Of a DNA stretch of 63,202 nt, positions 7,811 through 15,713 are shown piece after piece (position 1 is the stretch's first letter; every line of letters starts with the position of its first letter). The position numbers and the translations under genes were made by a program. Below the pieces are notes generated by a model, which worked only from the letters and a program-made list of their open reading frames with translations, ran no database searches and had not been told where the DNA came from. The DNA is from Candidatus Zixiibacteriota bacterium (GTDB taxonomy: Bacteria > Zixibacteria > MSB-5A5 > RBG-16-43-9). The stretch spans positions 1-63,202 of the forward strand of contig JAUYBY010000078.1 in NCBI GenBank assembly GCA_030692925.1, given 5' to 3'.

Positions 7811-9409
7811 TCACTTTTTAAGAAAATCCCTTGGGTCCGAGATCTCGCCTCTGATGGCTGTGGCGGCTGCAGTAGCCGGGCTTGCTAAGTAGACCTCAGA
7901 TTCAGGCGAGCCCATCCTTCCTTTGAAATTCCGGTTAGTTGTGGCCAGGCACCTCTCCCCTTTTGCCAGTAACCCCTCATGTGCGCCCAAACAGGGACCG
8001 CATCCCGGGTTCAGCACCACGCAATTTGCTTCCAGAAATGTTTTGATCATTCCTCTTTTCAATGCTTCTAAGTAGATAGATTTTGAGCCAGGCAGAACCA
8101 GCATTCTGGTATCCGGGTGAACTTTTTTCCCTTTGAGCAGACGGGCAGCAATCTCCAGGTCATCTATCCTTCCATTTGTGCAGGAACCTAATAAAACCTG
8201 ATCTATCTTTATCCCTTTGACTTCATCAATCGACTTAACGTTATCCACGTTATGCGGGCAGGCAACCTGTGGCTCTAACCGGCTGATATTATATTCGTAT
8301 TCATTCTCATAGATGGCATTTTCATCCGCATATATAGGTTGATAGCTCCTCTTAGCTCTACCTTTAAGATATTTTTTTGTTACGTTATCAAAAGGAACGA
8401 TAGCGAATTTCCCTCCCATCTCCATAGAAAGGTTAGCCAGTGTGAACCTTTCAGAGATGGACATATTCTCAACCGTATCCCCGTAGAACTCAACTGATTT
8501 ATAATTTGCTCCTTCAACTGTCAACTCTCCGATTATATAAAGGATTGCATCTTTGGCATATACCCCAAGAGGAAGTCTGCCATTAATAGTCAGTTTCAAG
8601 CTTTCAGGAACCCTTAGCCAGATTTTGCCAGTGGCCCAGACTGCTGCCATTTCAGTGGCACCTATTCCGGTTGACAGGGCACCCAAACAGCCGTATGAGG
8701 TGGTGTGTGAATCTGTTCCAACTGCTAACTCTCCTGGAAGGATATGTCCTTTTTCTATCACTACCTGATGGCAGACCCCCTCCTTTATGTCATAGAAATT
8801 TTTTATTCCTTGTTCTTTGACAAATAGCCTGATCGAGCGGTGGGCTTCTGCTGTTCTCTCAGACTCGGCTGGTGCACGGTGGTCTAAAGGTATGACTATC
8901 TTATCCGGGTTCCATACTTTGGTGACACCTATCTCCCTGAACTGCTTTATCACCAGACCAGCATTATCGTGGCTCATAGCCAGGTCCGGCTCAACGTAGA
9001 CAATTTCCCCTACCTGAACTCCACTCTTTCCTATTTTTAGAGCCAGCCCTTTCTGCGCAATGGTGAGTCCCCTGTTTTTCCCCCTGCCAGCTCCGGGAAG
9101 CGTGAACTCAAGCTGAGCCAATTTCAGAACTTTAGGCTTCTCTAAGAGATTATATTTCCTTCTCCATTTGTAAAAAGCCGCCTTGGAGATGGAAAGCTCA
9201 TTCCCGGCTTTCCGGTCATCCCCATAAGTTTCCCAGAGCTCTTTTACCCTTTCAAAACTGTATTTAGGAAGGGAGTGCTTGGGTATTTTCTTTTTCCTTC
9301 TCCAGTAGGCTACCAGATAAGCTGGAACCCCTAAGACCTGTCCGATCTTCTTGTCAGTTTTATACTGAGCCTGAAGTTTTAAAAGCTCTTCTTTCTTCGG
9401 AATTCTCAT
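7811..9409 (-). CDS. leuC: 3-isopropylmalate dehydratase large subunit with N-terminal HTH region
   Basis: Large catalytic subunit of the LeuCD isomerase. Residues about 114-532 form the aconitase-type core with all three 4Fe-4S ligands, Cys410 (GSCTNG), Cys470 and Cys473 (NPGCGPCLG), plus VGTDSHTTSYG. The core is close to the usual 415-420 residues of this subfamily. The first 110 residues are extra: two similar helix-turn-helix-like units (about 5-42 and 51-90), each ending in a basic YWRRKKKIP / FYKWRRKYNL motif, followed by a linker. The only visible ATG is at 9409, overlapping no other gene and 4 nt after the HIT gene. The extension suggests DNA or RNA binding; that role is inference. 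Confidence 0.9.
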   Translation of the reverse strand: MRIPKKEELLKLQAQYKTDKKIGQVLGVPAYLVAYWRRKKKIPKHSLPKYSFERVKELWETYGDDRKAGNELSISKAAFYKWRRKYNLLEKPKVLKLAQLEFTLPGAGRGKNRGLTIAQKGLALKIGKSGVQVGEIVYVEPDLAMSHDNAGLVIKQFREIGVTKVWNPDKIVIPLDHRAPAESERTAEAHRSIRLFVKEQGIKNFYDIKEGVCHQVVIEKGHILPGELAVGTDSHTTSYGCLGALSTGIGATEMAAVWATGKIWLRVPESLKLTINGRLPLGVYAKDAILYIIGELTVEGANYKSVEFYGDTVENMSISERFTLANLSMEMGGKFAIVPFDNVTKKYLKGRAKRSYQPIYADENAIYENEYEYNISRLEPQVACPHNVDNVKSIDEVKGIKIDQVLLGSCTNGRIDDLEIAARLLKGKKVHPDTRMLVLPGSKSIYLEALKRGMIKTFLEANCVVLNPGCGPCLGAHEGLLAKGERCLATTNRNFKGRMGSPESEVYLASPATAAATAIRGEISDPRDFLKK

Positions 9410-9413
9410 CTGG

Positions 9414-9920
9414 TTATTTATTCCTGGACATCTGGAAGAGGAGCTTGTCCAGACCTCTTTTGAGTTTTACGAAGATCTCATCCATCCCTATGGAAACCAC
9501 TTTGGTCTTTGCCAGAATCGGCATGAAGTTGGTGTCTCCATTCCAACGGGGAACTACGTGAATATGCAGGTGACTTGCTACACCCGCACCTGAGACCCTG
9601 CCTAAATTCAATCCTAAGTTCAGTCCCTGCGGTTTTAAGGCGGATTTAAGGGTCTTAATGGCAAGCTGCGTAGTCTTCATCAGGTCCTTCAGCTCAGATT
9701 CGTTGAGGTTTTCAAGTTTTCCCGTATGTCGGTTGGTGCAGACCATCAGATGCCCGGGATTATAGGGAAAGCGGTTCATAATCACAAAAGACTTTTCCCC
9801 CCGGAAAAGGATAAGATTCTTCCTGTCCTTGTTCTCCTTCAGCCTTTTACAGAAAATGCAACCCTTTTCTTTTTTACTTGAGATGAATTTACTTCGCCAG
9901 GGCGCCCAGAGTTTTTCCAT
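9414..9920 (-). CDS. HIT family nucleotide hydrolase or phosphorylase
   Basis: Histidine-triad protein of 168 residues acting on dinucleoside polyphosphates or adenylylated compounds. The triad is SHLHIHVVPRW with His117, His119 and His121. An N-terminal CIFC pair (Cys21, Cys24) together with later histidines likely binds zinc, as in the Ap4A phosphorylase-like branch; the opening MEKLWAPWRS is typical of that branch. It is the first gene of a probable three-gene unit with leuC and leuD (gaps 4 and 12 nt). There is no obvious metabolic link to leucine synthesis, so the clustering may be only positional. Confidence 0.92.
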   Translation of the reverse strand: MEKLWAPWRSKFISSKKEKGCIFCKRLKENKDRKNLILFRGEKSFVIMNRFPYNPGHLMVCTNRHTGKLENLNESELKDLMKTTQLAIKTLKSALKPQGLNLGLNLGRVSGAGVASHLHIHVVPRWNGDTNFMPILAKTKVVSIGMDEIFVKLKRGLDKLLFQMSRNK

Positions 9921-10030
9921 AATATAAAAGGAATTTAGACCTTCAAAATTTAGACTAATATACTATGCCGGAAATCAGATTTCAAGATTTTTTGTAGAAA
10001 TTTTGGGACAAAGGAAAATATTTATATGGG

Positions 10031-10315
10031 AATGTAGGGGTAATTCAGGAATTACCCCTATAACTATTAGTCATTGCGAGGAGGTCCTTTGACCGACGAA
10101 GCCCAGATGGGCTTCGTCCAGATGGACTCGCAATGACAGCATCATGATTATTATGAAAAAACGCAAGAGCGAGCTTTTGCACTCCAAACCCGGGTGGCAC
10201 CCTCAAACTTGTTTGAGGGTGATGCAGTCGCGGATTTTCCCTACTGTTCCTTACTTTTCCATTTTTGCTTTTCCGTCTTACATCTCCCATCTTACGTCTT
10301 CTTTCTTCCATTTTC
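10031..10315. repeat. Repeat cluster: palindromes and heptamer array
   Basis: This gene-free stretch holds a GTAGGGGTAATTC/GAATTACCCCTA hairpin (about 10034-10061), a cloverleaf element (10070-10137, listed separately), a 24-nt palindrome CACCCTCAAAC...GTTTGAGGGTG (10198-10221) that recurs in opposite orientation at 23631-23654, and a 7-bp phased array (about 10253-10315; units such as CGTCTTA, CATCTCC, CATCTTA, CGTCTTC, TTTCTTC). Open frames here are made of repeats and look noncoding. Confidence 0.8.
10070..10137. repeat. Cloverleaf element, GTCATTGCGAG type
   Basis: Outer arms GTCATTGCGAG (10070-10080) and CTCGCAATGAC (10127-10137) enclose three hairpins: GGTC-CTTT-GACC (10083-10094), GACGAAGCCC-AGAT-GGGCTTCGTC (10095-10118) and GTCC-AGAT-GGAC (10116-10127). 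The arms differ in sequence from the other copies at 43680 and 63078 while pairing is kept. Confidence 0.75.
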
Positions 10316-10384
10316 TATTTTATGGACAAGCATCTTCACCTCTGCCAATCGCTGAATAAACACCTCTCTTTGGAAAAAAAATAT

Positions 10385-10412
10385 TTGACAACGCGGGAAA
10401 AAGGTATAAATT
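10385..10412 (+). promoter_or_regulatory. Probable promoter for the HNH-trpS-scpAB unit
   Basis: A perfect -35 TTGACA (10385-10390) is followed after 16 nt by TAAATT (10407-10412), which overlaps an alternative TATAAA. It is the only convincing sigma70-like promoter upstream of the plus-strand run starting at 10536. Confidence 0.5.
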
Positions 10413-10439
10413 AAACAAAATGCAGGTGAAGCTCTCACG

Positions 10440-10498
10440 TAGCGGAGGTTTTAGACCTCCGCCTTGCTGGAGTCGCGTAGCAGTCCGCCTCAGGCGGA
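10440..10498. repeat. Two palindromic units before the HNH gene
   Basis: GTAG followed by CGGAGGTTTTAGACCTCCG (10439-10462 overall) is a member of the GTAGCGGAGG family. TCCGCCTCAGGCGGA (10484-10498) belongs to the TCCGCC family. They lie between the likely promoter and the HNH start, so they would be part of the 5' leader. Confidence 0.75.
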
Positions 10499-10535
10499 TC
10501 AAACCTCTGCTGGTGAGGAGTGATGTTTACAAGGT

Positions 10536-11048
10536 ATGAGTAGACTTTCAGGAAACGTATTGGTCTTAAATCAAAATTACGAGCCTCTTTCGGTTTGTAG
10601 CGTAAAAAGGGCAGTGATTATGCTTTTTTTGGGTAAGGCTGAGCTGATTGAGAAAAACGATGGCGAGACTATCCGCTCGGTCAGGCTGTGTATACCCCTC
10701 CCCAGCGTGGTTCGACTGGGATTCTATATCAAAGTCCCGCCCAAAAGGGTTCTGCTTTCCAGAAAGAACATCATCAAACGGGATGGACACCGCTGTCAAT
10801 ATTGCAGTGCTACTCATCTACCTATGACTGTGGACCACGTCATCCCTAAGCTCTATGGAGGTAAGGACTCCTGGGAGAACTTAGTCTGTGCCTGCATCAA
10901 ATGTAATAACATCAAGGGGAACCAAACTCCGGAACAGGCGGGCTTAAAGCTATTAAAAAAGCTGCGCACTCCTAATCATATAACCTTTCTCCAGCGATTT
11001 GTGGGGATCTCAGATGATCGCTGGAAACAGTATCTTTTTCTGGAATAG
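10536..11048 (+). CDS. HNH endonuclease
   Basis: A 170-residue HNH nuclease. The treble-clef zinc site is CQYC (Cys87, Cys90) and CIKC (Cys120, Cys123), with the catalytic VDHVIPKLYGG segment (Asp100, His101) and Asn115 between. The N-terminal part (LNQNYEPLSVCSVKRAVIML) matches the widespread small HNH proteins found next to housekeeping genes, whose role may be repair or defence. The ATG has only AAGG directly before it; a GAGGAG lies 15 nt upstream. It is followed by trpS after 15 nt and probably heads that operon. Confidence 0.9.
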   Translation: MSRLSGNVLVLNQNYEPLSVCSVKRAVIMLFLGKAELIEKNDGETIRSVRLCIPLPSVVRLGFYIKVPPKRVLLSRKNIIKRDGHRCQYCSATHLPMTVDHVIPKLYGGKDSWENLVCACIKCNNIKGNQTPEQAGLKLLKKLRTPNHITFLQRFVGISDDRWKQYLFLE

Positions 11049-11063
11049 AATATATAGAGGACA

Positions 11064-12035
11064 ATGAAGAAGACGATATTATCAGGAATGCAGCCAACCG
11101 GAAGATTGCATCTGGGCAATTTGGAAGGTGCTCTGAAAAACTGGGTGGCTCTGCAAAACGATTACGAGATGTATTGCTGTATAGTCGACTGGCACTCACT
11201 GACCTCCGATTATGAAGATACCTCAACTCTGCAGGAGAAAATCAAAGAGGTATCTTTGGACTACCTGTCAGCCGGATTAGACCCGAATAAATGCGCTATT
11301 TTCGTTCAGTCTCAGGTTAAAGAGCACGCGGAACTGCATCTTCTTTTCTCTATGATAACACCGGTGGCCCGTTTAGCCAGGGTTCCTTCATATAAGGAGA
11401 AAAGGAAAGAGCTGGGCCTGGATAGTTACGGATTTTTAGGATACCCTTTACTTCAGGCGGCAGATATCTTAATTTATAAAGCCGACTATGTGCCAGTTGG
11501 AAAAGACCAGTTGCCTCATATTGAGCTTGCCAGGGAAGTTGCCAGAAAATTCAATACCCTTTATGGCCAGGTTTTTCCTGAGCCGGAAGCGCTGTTGACC
11601 AAATTCCCTGTCATTCCCGGAATAGACGGTAGAAAGATGAGCAAGTCGTACAATAACGACATTGCCATAGCTGATACTGCTGAAGAGACCACCAAAAAGG
11701 TATCTGTGATGTTCACTGACCCTCAGAAGATTCATAAAAACGATCCGGGCAGGCCTGACCTTTGTCCCGTCTTTCACCTGCATAAGATTTATACTGAGAA
11801 CTATCAGGAGGTTCACACTCTTTGCTCCACTGGGAAATTGGGCTGTGTCGAGGATAAAAAGAATCTGGCCAGGAATCTGAACCAAAAGCTGAAAGATATC
11901 AGGGAGAAAAGGAAAGAACTGGAAAAAAATCCGGAAAAGCTCTGGAAAGTGTTAGACCAAGGTGCTCAAAAAGCCAGGGCTAAAGCTGGACAAACCATGC
12001 AGGATGTGAGGAAAGCAATGAGGTTAATCCAATGA
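11064..12035 (+). CDS. trpS: Tryptophan--tRNA ligase
   Basis: Class I aminoacyl-tRNA synthetase that charges tRNA-Trp in the cytosol. The 323 residues are the expected bacterial length. The HIGH-type motif is HLGN (residues 16-19) within MQPTGRLHLGNLEGAL, and the second signature is GRKMSKSYNN. It is translated with a short gap after the HNH gene and its stop overlaps the scpA start by 4 nt (ATGA), which implies translational coupling. The trpS-scpA-scpB order recurs in several bacterial phyla. Confidence 0.97.
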   Translation: MKKTILSGMQPTGRLHLGNLEGALKNWVALQNDYEMYCCIVDWHSLTSDYEDTSTLQEKIKEVSLDYLSAGLDPNKCAIFVQSQVKEHAELHLLFSMITPVARLARVPSYKEKRKELGLDSYGFLGYPLLQAADILIYKADYVPVGKDQLPHIELAREVARKFNTLYGQVFPEPEALLTKFPVIPGIDGRKMSKSYNNDIAIADTAEETTKKVSVMFTDPQKIHKNDPGRPDLCPVFHLHKIYTENYQEVHTLCSTGKLGCVEDKKNLARNLNQKLKDIREKRKELEKNPEKLWKVLDQGAQKARAKAGQTMQDVRKAMRLIQ

Positions 12036-12784
12036 TCTTTCCGCTGGAGATAGAACAGCAGATCGAAAAGAAAGTCCCTTTTCCGGTTAAATTGGATATC
12101 TTCGAGGGACCTTTAGACCTGCTTCTTTACCTGATAAAGAAAAATGAAATAGACATCTACGACATCCCGATTGCCCTGATCACCAGACAGTATCTGGAAT
12201 ATATCCAGCTTATGCAGAAGCTGGATCTGGATTTGGCCAGCGAGTTTATCCTTATGGCTTCAAATCTTATCCGCATAAAAATAAAACTGCTTTTGCCGCG
12301 GGATGAAAACGAGGAACCAGAAGAGGATCCAAGAGAAGAACTGATAGTGGCTCTTTTAGAGTATAGGAAGTATAAAGAGGCAGCCCAGACCTTGCAGAGA
12401 AGGGAGGAAGAGGAAAAGGTATTCTATCCCCGGTCTGATTTCTCATTTATCGAATCAAAGGACCGGGTCGAGTTCCTGCGCGAAGCAAACCTTTTTGACC
12501 TGCTTGTGGCTTTCAAAAAAGTTCTGGATAACCAGCCCAAAGTAACATCGCATACCATAAATTTCCAGAAGGTGGATTTAGAGGAAAGGATTCAATATAT
12601 TCTGGACTTTCTGGCTGACAAAGACAAGATCAGTTTTGAGGAGCTGTTTGCGGATAACCCGGTGCGTCTGATCCTGGTGGTTACTTTTATGGCAATTCTG
12701 GAGTTAATCCGCATCCGGGAGATCAGGATTATGCAGAGAGGACATTTTTCCAGAATATTTATCTACAGAAACAAAAAAGGATAA
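12032..12784 (+). CDS. scpA: Segregation and condensation protein A
   Basis: Kleisin subunit of the SMC-ScpAB condensin complex that compacts and separates chromosomes. The 250-residue protein has the typical N-terminal VKLDIFEGPLDLLLYLI helix that binds the SMC neck, a DIYDIPIALI segment, an acidic central linker (about 90-140) and a C-terminal winged-helix region ending in FSRIFIY. The start overlaps the trpS stop. scpB follows after 4 nt. The SMC gene itself is not in the window. Confidence 0.96.
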   Translation: MIFPLEIEQQIEKKVPFPVKLDIFEGPLDLLLYLIKKNEIDIYDIPIALITRQYLEYIQLMQKLDLDLASEFILMASNLIRIKIKLLLPRDENEEPEEDPREELIVALLEYRKYKEAAQTLQRREEEEKVFYPRSDFSFIESKDRVEFLREANLFDLLVAFKKVLDNQPKVTSHTINFQKVDLEERIQYILDFLADKDKISFEELFADNPVRLILVVTFMAILELIRIREIRIMQRGHFSRIFIYRNKKG

Positions 12785-12788
12785 GAAA

Positions 12789-13445
12789 TTGTCAGGTGAG
12801 CTGAATTATCATTTAGTGGTTGAATCTTTGCTTTTTGCCTCAGATATTCCTTTGCCTTTGAGCAAATTGAAAGCGGTTTTAGACGAGCTTTCAGTGGAGG
12901 AGATAAAATCGATCATCCAGGAACTGAACCAGAAATACCGGGAAAATAATCACAGCTTCGCTATCCGGGAAATTGCCGAAGGTTACCAGATGTATACCCT
13001 GCCTGAATACTCACCCTATATAGACCAGCTCTATACCCTGAGAAGAGCACAGAGACTTTCCCAGGCAGGACTGGAAACCTTAGCCGTTATCGCTTACCGT
13101 CAGCCAGTGGTAAAATCGGTGGTGGACCATATAAGGGGCGTTGATTCCGGAGGAGTGCTGCACACCCTTTTAGAGAGGAAACTTATCACTATTCTGGGAC
13201 GGGAGGAAGGCGTGGGGCATCCTTTGATCTACGGGACCACTCCGGAGTTTCTGGTCTATTTCGGGCTTAAAGACTTAAAGGACCTCCCCAAAATAGAAGA
13301 GCTGGAAGCCTTGCTCCAGACAAGGGAAAAAGAGAGAACTGCTGCCTTTTCATCCGGGGAGGTAGGTGAAAATATTAACGATTCAAACCTGCAGGGAAGT
13401 CTGACAACCAAGCTCCCTCCTGAAGGGATCGAAGAAAATCTCTAA
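12789..13445 (+). CDS. scpB: Segregation and condensation protein B
   Basis: Kite subunit of the SMC-ScpAB complex; it dimerises and wraps the ScpA linker. The 218 residues show two winged-helix domains, with the signature LSQAGLETLAVIAYRQPV and IRGVDSGGVLHTLLERKLI. The start is TTG at 12789 with AAAGGATAAG just upstream, 4 nt after scpA. The last 45 residues are low in conservation and acidic, as is common. An 80-nt gap separates it from cmk. Confidence 0.95.
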   Translation: MSGELNYHLVVESLLFASDIPLPLSKLKAVLDELSVEEIKSIIQELNQKYRENNHSFAIREIAEGYQMYTLPEYSPYIDQLYTLRRAQRLSQAGLETLAVIAYRQPVVKSVVDHIRGVDSGGVLHTLLERKLITILGREEGVGHPLIYGTTPEFLVYFGLKDLKDLPKIEELEALLQTREKERTAAFSSGEVGENINDSNLQGSLTTKLPPEGIEENL

Positions 13446-13524
13446 AACAACGTTCGTTAGATTAAAAATTTCAGCTCCGAATTTTGAAGTAGAGAACGAT
13501 TTATTAAGGTGATTTATTTTACAG

Positions 13525-14232
13525 ATGAGAAAACAGGTCATAGCCATAGATGGTCCAGCCAGTTCCGGGAAAAGCACCACTGCTAAACTGGTAGCCAGAA
13601 GGTTGGGATTTGTCTATCTGGATACTGGAGCGATGTATAGAGCGATCACCTTAAAAGCATTGAGAAAAGGCATAAATCCGCAGGATGAAAAAGAGCTGAC
13701 CGAAATTGCGCGTAATTCAAAATTAGACTTAATAGATGAAAAAGGAACAAATAAGGTATTTCTGGATGAAGAGGATGTCACTGAATTAATCAGAGAACCC
13801 AGGATAAATAGAGCCGTATCCTTAGTGTCGGTGCACAAAGGAGTAAGAATCGCGCTGGTATCCAAACAGAAAGAGTTAGGTAAAAAACACAATTTAGTAG
13901 CTGAAGGAAGGGACACCACCACCGTAGTATTTCCGGATGCCACTCTGAAAGTTTATCTGGACTGCGACATAAAAGAGAGAGCTAAAAGGAGAATGCTCGA
14001 ATTCAAAGGAAAAGGAATAAATACCACTCTGGAGGAACAGGGAAAAGAGCTTTCCAGAAGAGATAAAATCGATTCTGAAAGAGAGGCAAGCCCGTTGAAG
14101 AAAGACCCTGGGGCTATAATGGTCGATACTACCAATCTTACCATCCAGGAACAGGCGGAAAAAATCGTTCAGTTGTATGAAAAAAGCAAAAAAGATGAGA
14201 TTTCATTATCGAGCAGCCGTGGCCATGATTAA
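13525..14232 (+). CDS. cmk: (d)CMP kinase
   Basis: Phosphorylates CMP and dCMP with ATP in pyrimidine salvage and RNA turnover. The 235-residue protein has the P-loop GPASSGKSTTA (residues 10-20), the YLDTGAMYRA substrate segment, AEGRDTTTVVFPDA and the lid-region REAxPLKKDPGA. In the usual family the latter reads REASPLxxAxDA, so it is close to standard. Its last 56 nt overlap the plsC start, which argues for coupled translation. cmk-plsC-ispH-rpsA is a recurring bacterial gene order. Confidence 0.96.
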   Translation: MRKQVIAIDGPASSGKSTTAKLVARRLGFVYLDTGAMYRAITLKALRKGINPQDEKELTEIARNSKLDLIDEKGTNKVFLDEEDVTELIREPRINRAVSLVSVHKGVRIALVSKQKELGKKHNLVAEGRDTTTVVFPDATLKVYLDCDIKERAKRRMLEFKGKGINTTLEEQGKELSRRDKIDSEREASPLKKDPGAIMVDTTNLTIQEQAEKIVQLYEKSKKDEISLSSSRGHD

Positions 14233-14815
14233 CTTGCTGGTCGGGATTTTGCGTGGAATGGAAGAACAAGGGAGTGAGCATATTCCGGCACAAGGAGCAG
14301 TCTTGATAGCTGCCAATCATATAGCCTATTTTGATCCCCCCCTGATTGGAAGCGCCAGCCCCAGGGAGCTTTACTATATGGCAAAAAAAGAGCTTTTTGA
14401 GAACTCTTTATTCGGCTGGCTAATAAGCAAATTCAATGCTTTTCCAATCTCCAGAGGAAGTTTTGACCGGGAGGGAATAAAAAAAGCAACTGATGTGTTG
14501 AGAGAGGGAAACGCCCTCTTGGTCTTCCCTGAAGGCACCCGGAGTAAAGATGGAAACTTGAAAGAGCCTAAATTAGGTGCGGCTAAATTAGCCCTGGACA
14601 CCCGGGTACCGATCGTTCCAGCCTATCTGGATTATTCCACAAACTGGCTTAAGGCTTTTTTCCAGAGAAAAAAAATTAAAATCAAATTCGGTTCCCCCAT
14701 AAAACCAGAAGAGTTTGATGGTATACCCAAAAATAAGGAGGGGTATCTACGTATTACCCGGCAGATTTTTGAGAGGATAAAGGATTTGAAAGAAGATGGT
14801 AAGGTGACAGCTTGA
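14177..14815 (+). CDS. plsC: 1-acyl-sn-glycerol-3-phosphate acyltransferase
   Basis: Membrane-bound acyltransferase that makes phosphatidate from lysophosphatidate. The 212-residue protein has the catalytic NHIAYFD motif (His48, Asp53), the SRGSFDREG segment and FPEGTRS (residues 117-123), all in the standard order and spacing. The ATG at 14177 lies within the 3' end of cmk, and its stop overlaps the ispH start region by 4 nt, giving a tightly packed operon. Confidence 0.93.
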   Translation: MKKAKKMRFHYRAAVAMINLLVGILRGMEEQGSEHIPAQGAVLIAANHIAYFDPPLIGSASPRELYYMAKKELFENSLFGWLISKFNAFPISRGSFDREGIKKATDVLREGNALLVFPEGTRSKDGNLKEPKLGAAKLALDTRVPIVPAYLDYSTNWLKAFFQRKKIKIKFGSPIKPEEFDGIPKNKEGYLRITRQIFERIKDLKEDGKVTA

Positions 14816-15654
14816 AGATGAAGATTTTTGTGGTAAAAAATGCAGGTTTTTGTTTTGGAGTCAAAAGAGCGATAAATCTGGCATTTGAGAAAGCTAAGAA
14901 GACGGGGAAAAAGGTCTACACCTTTGGTCCCTTGATTCATAACCCTCAGGTGGTGGAGGAGCTGAGAAGAGAAGGTGTGTACCCGGTTCAAAATTTGAAG
15001 AAAATTAAATCTGGGACACTGATCATCCGCTCCCACGGAGTGCACCCCCGGATTTTACTGGAGGCGAAAAAGAAAGGGTTGAAAATAATCGATGCCACCT
15101 GTCCTTTTGTGAGGCGTGCTCAGAGGAATGCCCGGGCTTTGCATAAGGAAGGTTATCAGGTGGTGGTGGTGGGAGAAGCTCATCATCCGGAGGTTCAGGG
15201 GATAATAGGATATGCTGATGATCAGGCAAAGGTTATAAATAGTAATACCAGGGAGCTTGATTTTCTCAGAGGAAAAAGGATCGGGGTAATAGCTCAAACC
15301 ACTTTAAATCTGGATACGTTTAAACAGGTTACAGGCAAGCTGCTGGAGAAGGCGAAGGAGATAAAAATTTTCAATACGATATGTAACGCTACCGCTATTG
15401 CCCAGAAAGCTACTCTGGAAATGGCAAAAGACGTGAACTTGATGATTGTGGTTGGCGGGAAGAACTCAGCCAACACCTCCCGCTTAGCCAAGCTCTGCCG
15501 GGAAAAGGGGAAAACGACTTATCATATAGAGACTGCTTCGGAACTGAAAAGCAGATGGTTTAAGGGAATAAGAAGTATAGGGGTTACAGGAGGAACCTCA
15601 ACCCCTAACTGGATTATTAATCAGGTGGTGGAAAAGATTAGAGATTTGACTTAG
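14812..15654 (+). CDS. ispH: 4-hydroxy-3-methylbut-2-enyl diphosphate reductase
   Basis: Last enzyme of the methylerythritol phosphate pathway, converting HMBPP to IPP and DMAPP with an Fe-S cluster. The 280-residue protein keeps the three cluster cysteines: Cys14 (AGFCFGVKRA), Cys97 (DATCPFV) and Cys191 (FNTICNATA), plus the HGVHP and EAHHPEVQG histidine motifs. Two starts are possible: TTG at 14812, with AAGGTG 5 nt upstream, or ATG at 14818. I kept the TTG because of the spacing. It shows that isoprenoids come from the MEP route in this organism. Confidence 0.95.
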   Translation: MKMKIFVVKNAGFCFGVKRAINLAFEKAKKTGKKVYTFGPLIHNPQVVEELRREGVYPVQNLKKIKSGTLIIRSHGVHPRILLEAKKKGLKIIDATCPFVRRAQRNARALHKEGYQVVVVGEAHHPEVQGIIGYADDQAKVINSNTRELDFLRGKRIGVIAQTTLNLDTFKQVTGKLLEKAKEIKIFNTICNATAIAQKATLEMAKDVNLMIVVGGKNSANTSRLAKLCREKGKTTYHIETASELKSRWFKGIRSIGVTGGTSTPNWIINQVVEKIRDLT

Positions 15655-15713
15655 ATTCAAAAAAGAAAAAATGTCCCGCGGGGACAAATTCCATATAAAG
15701 GAGGAACTGTTTA

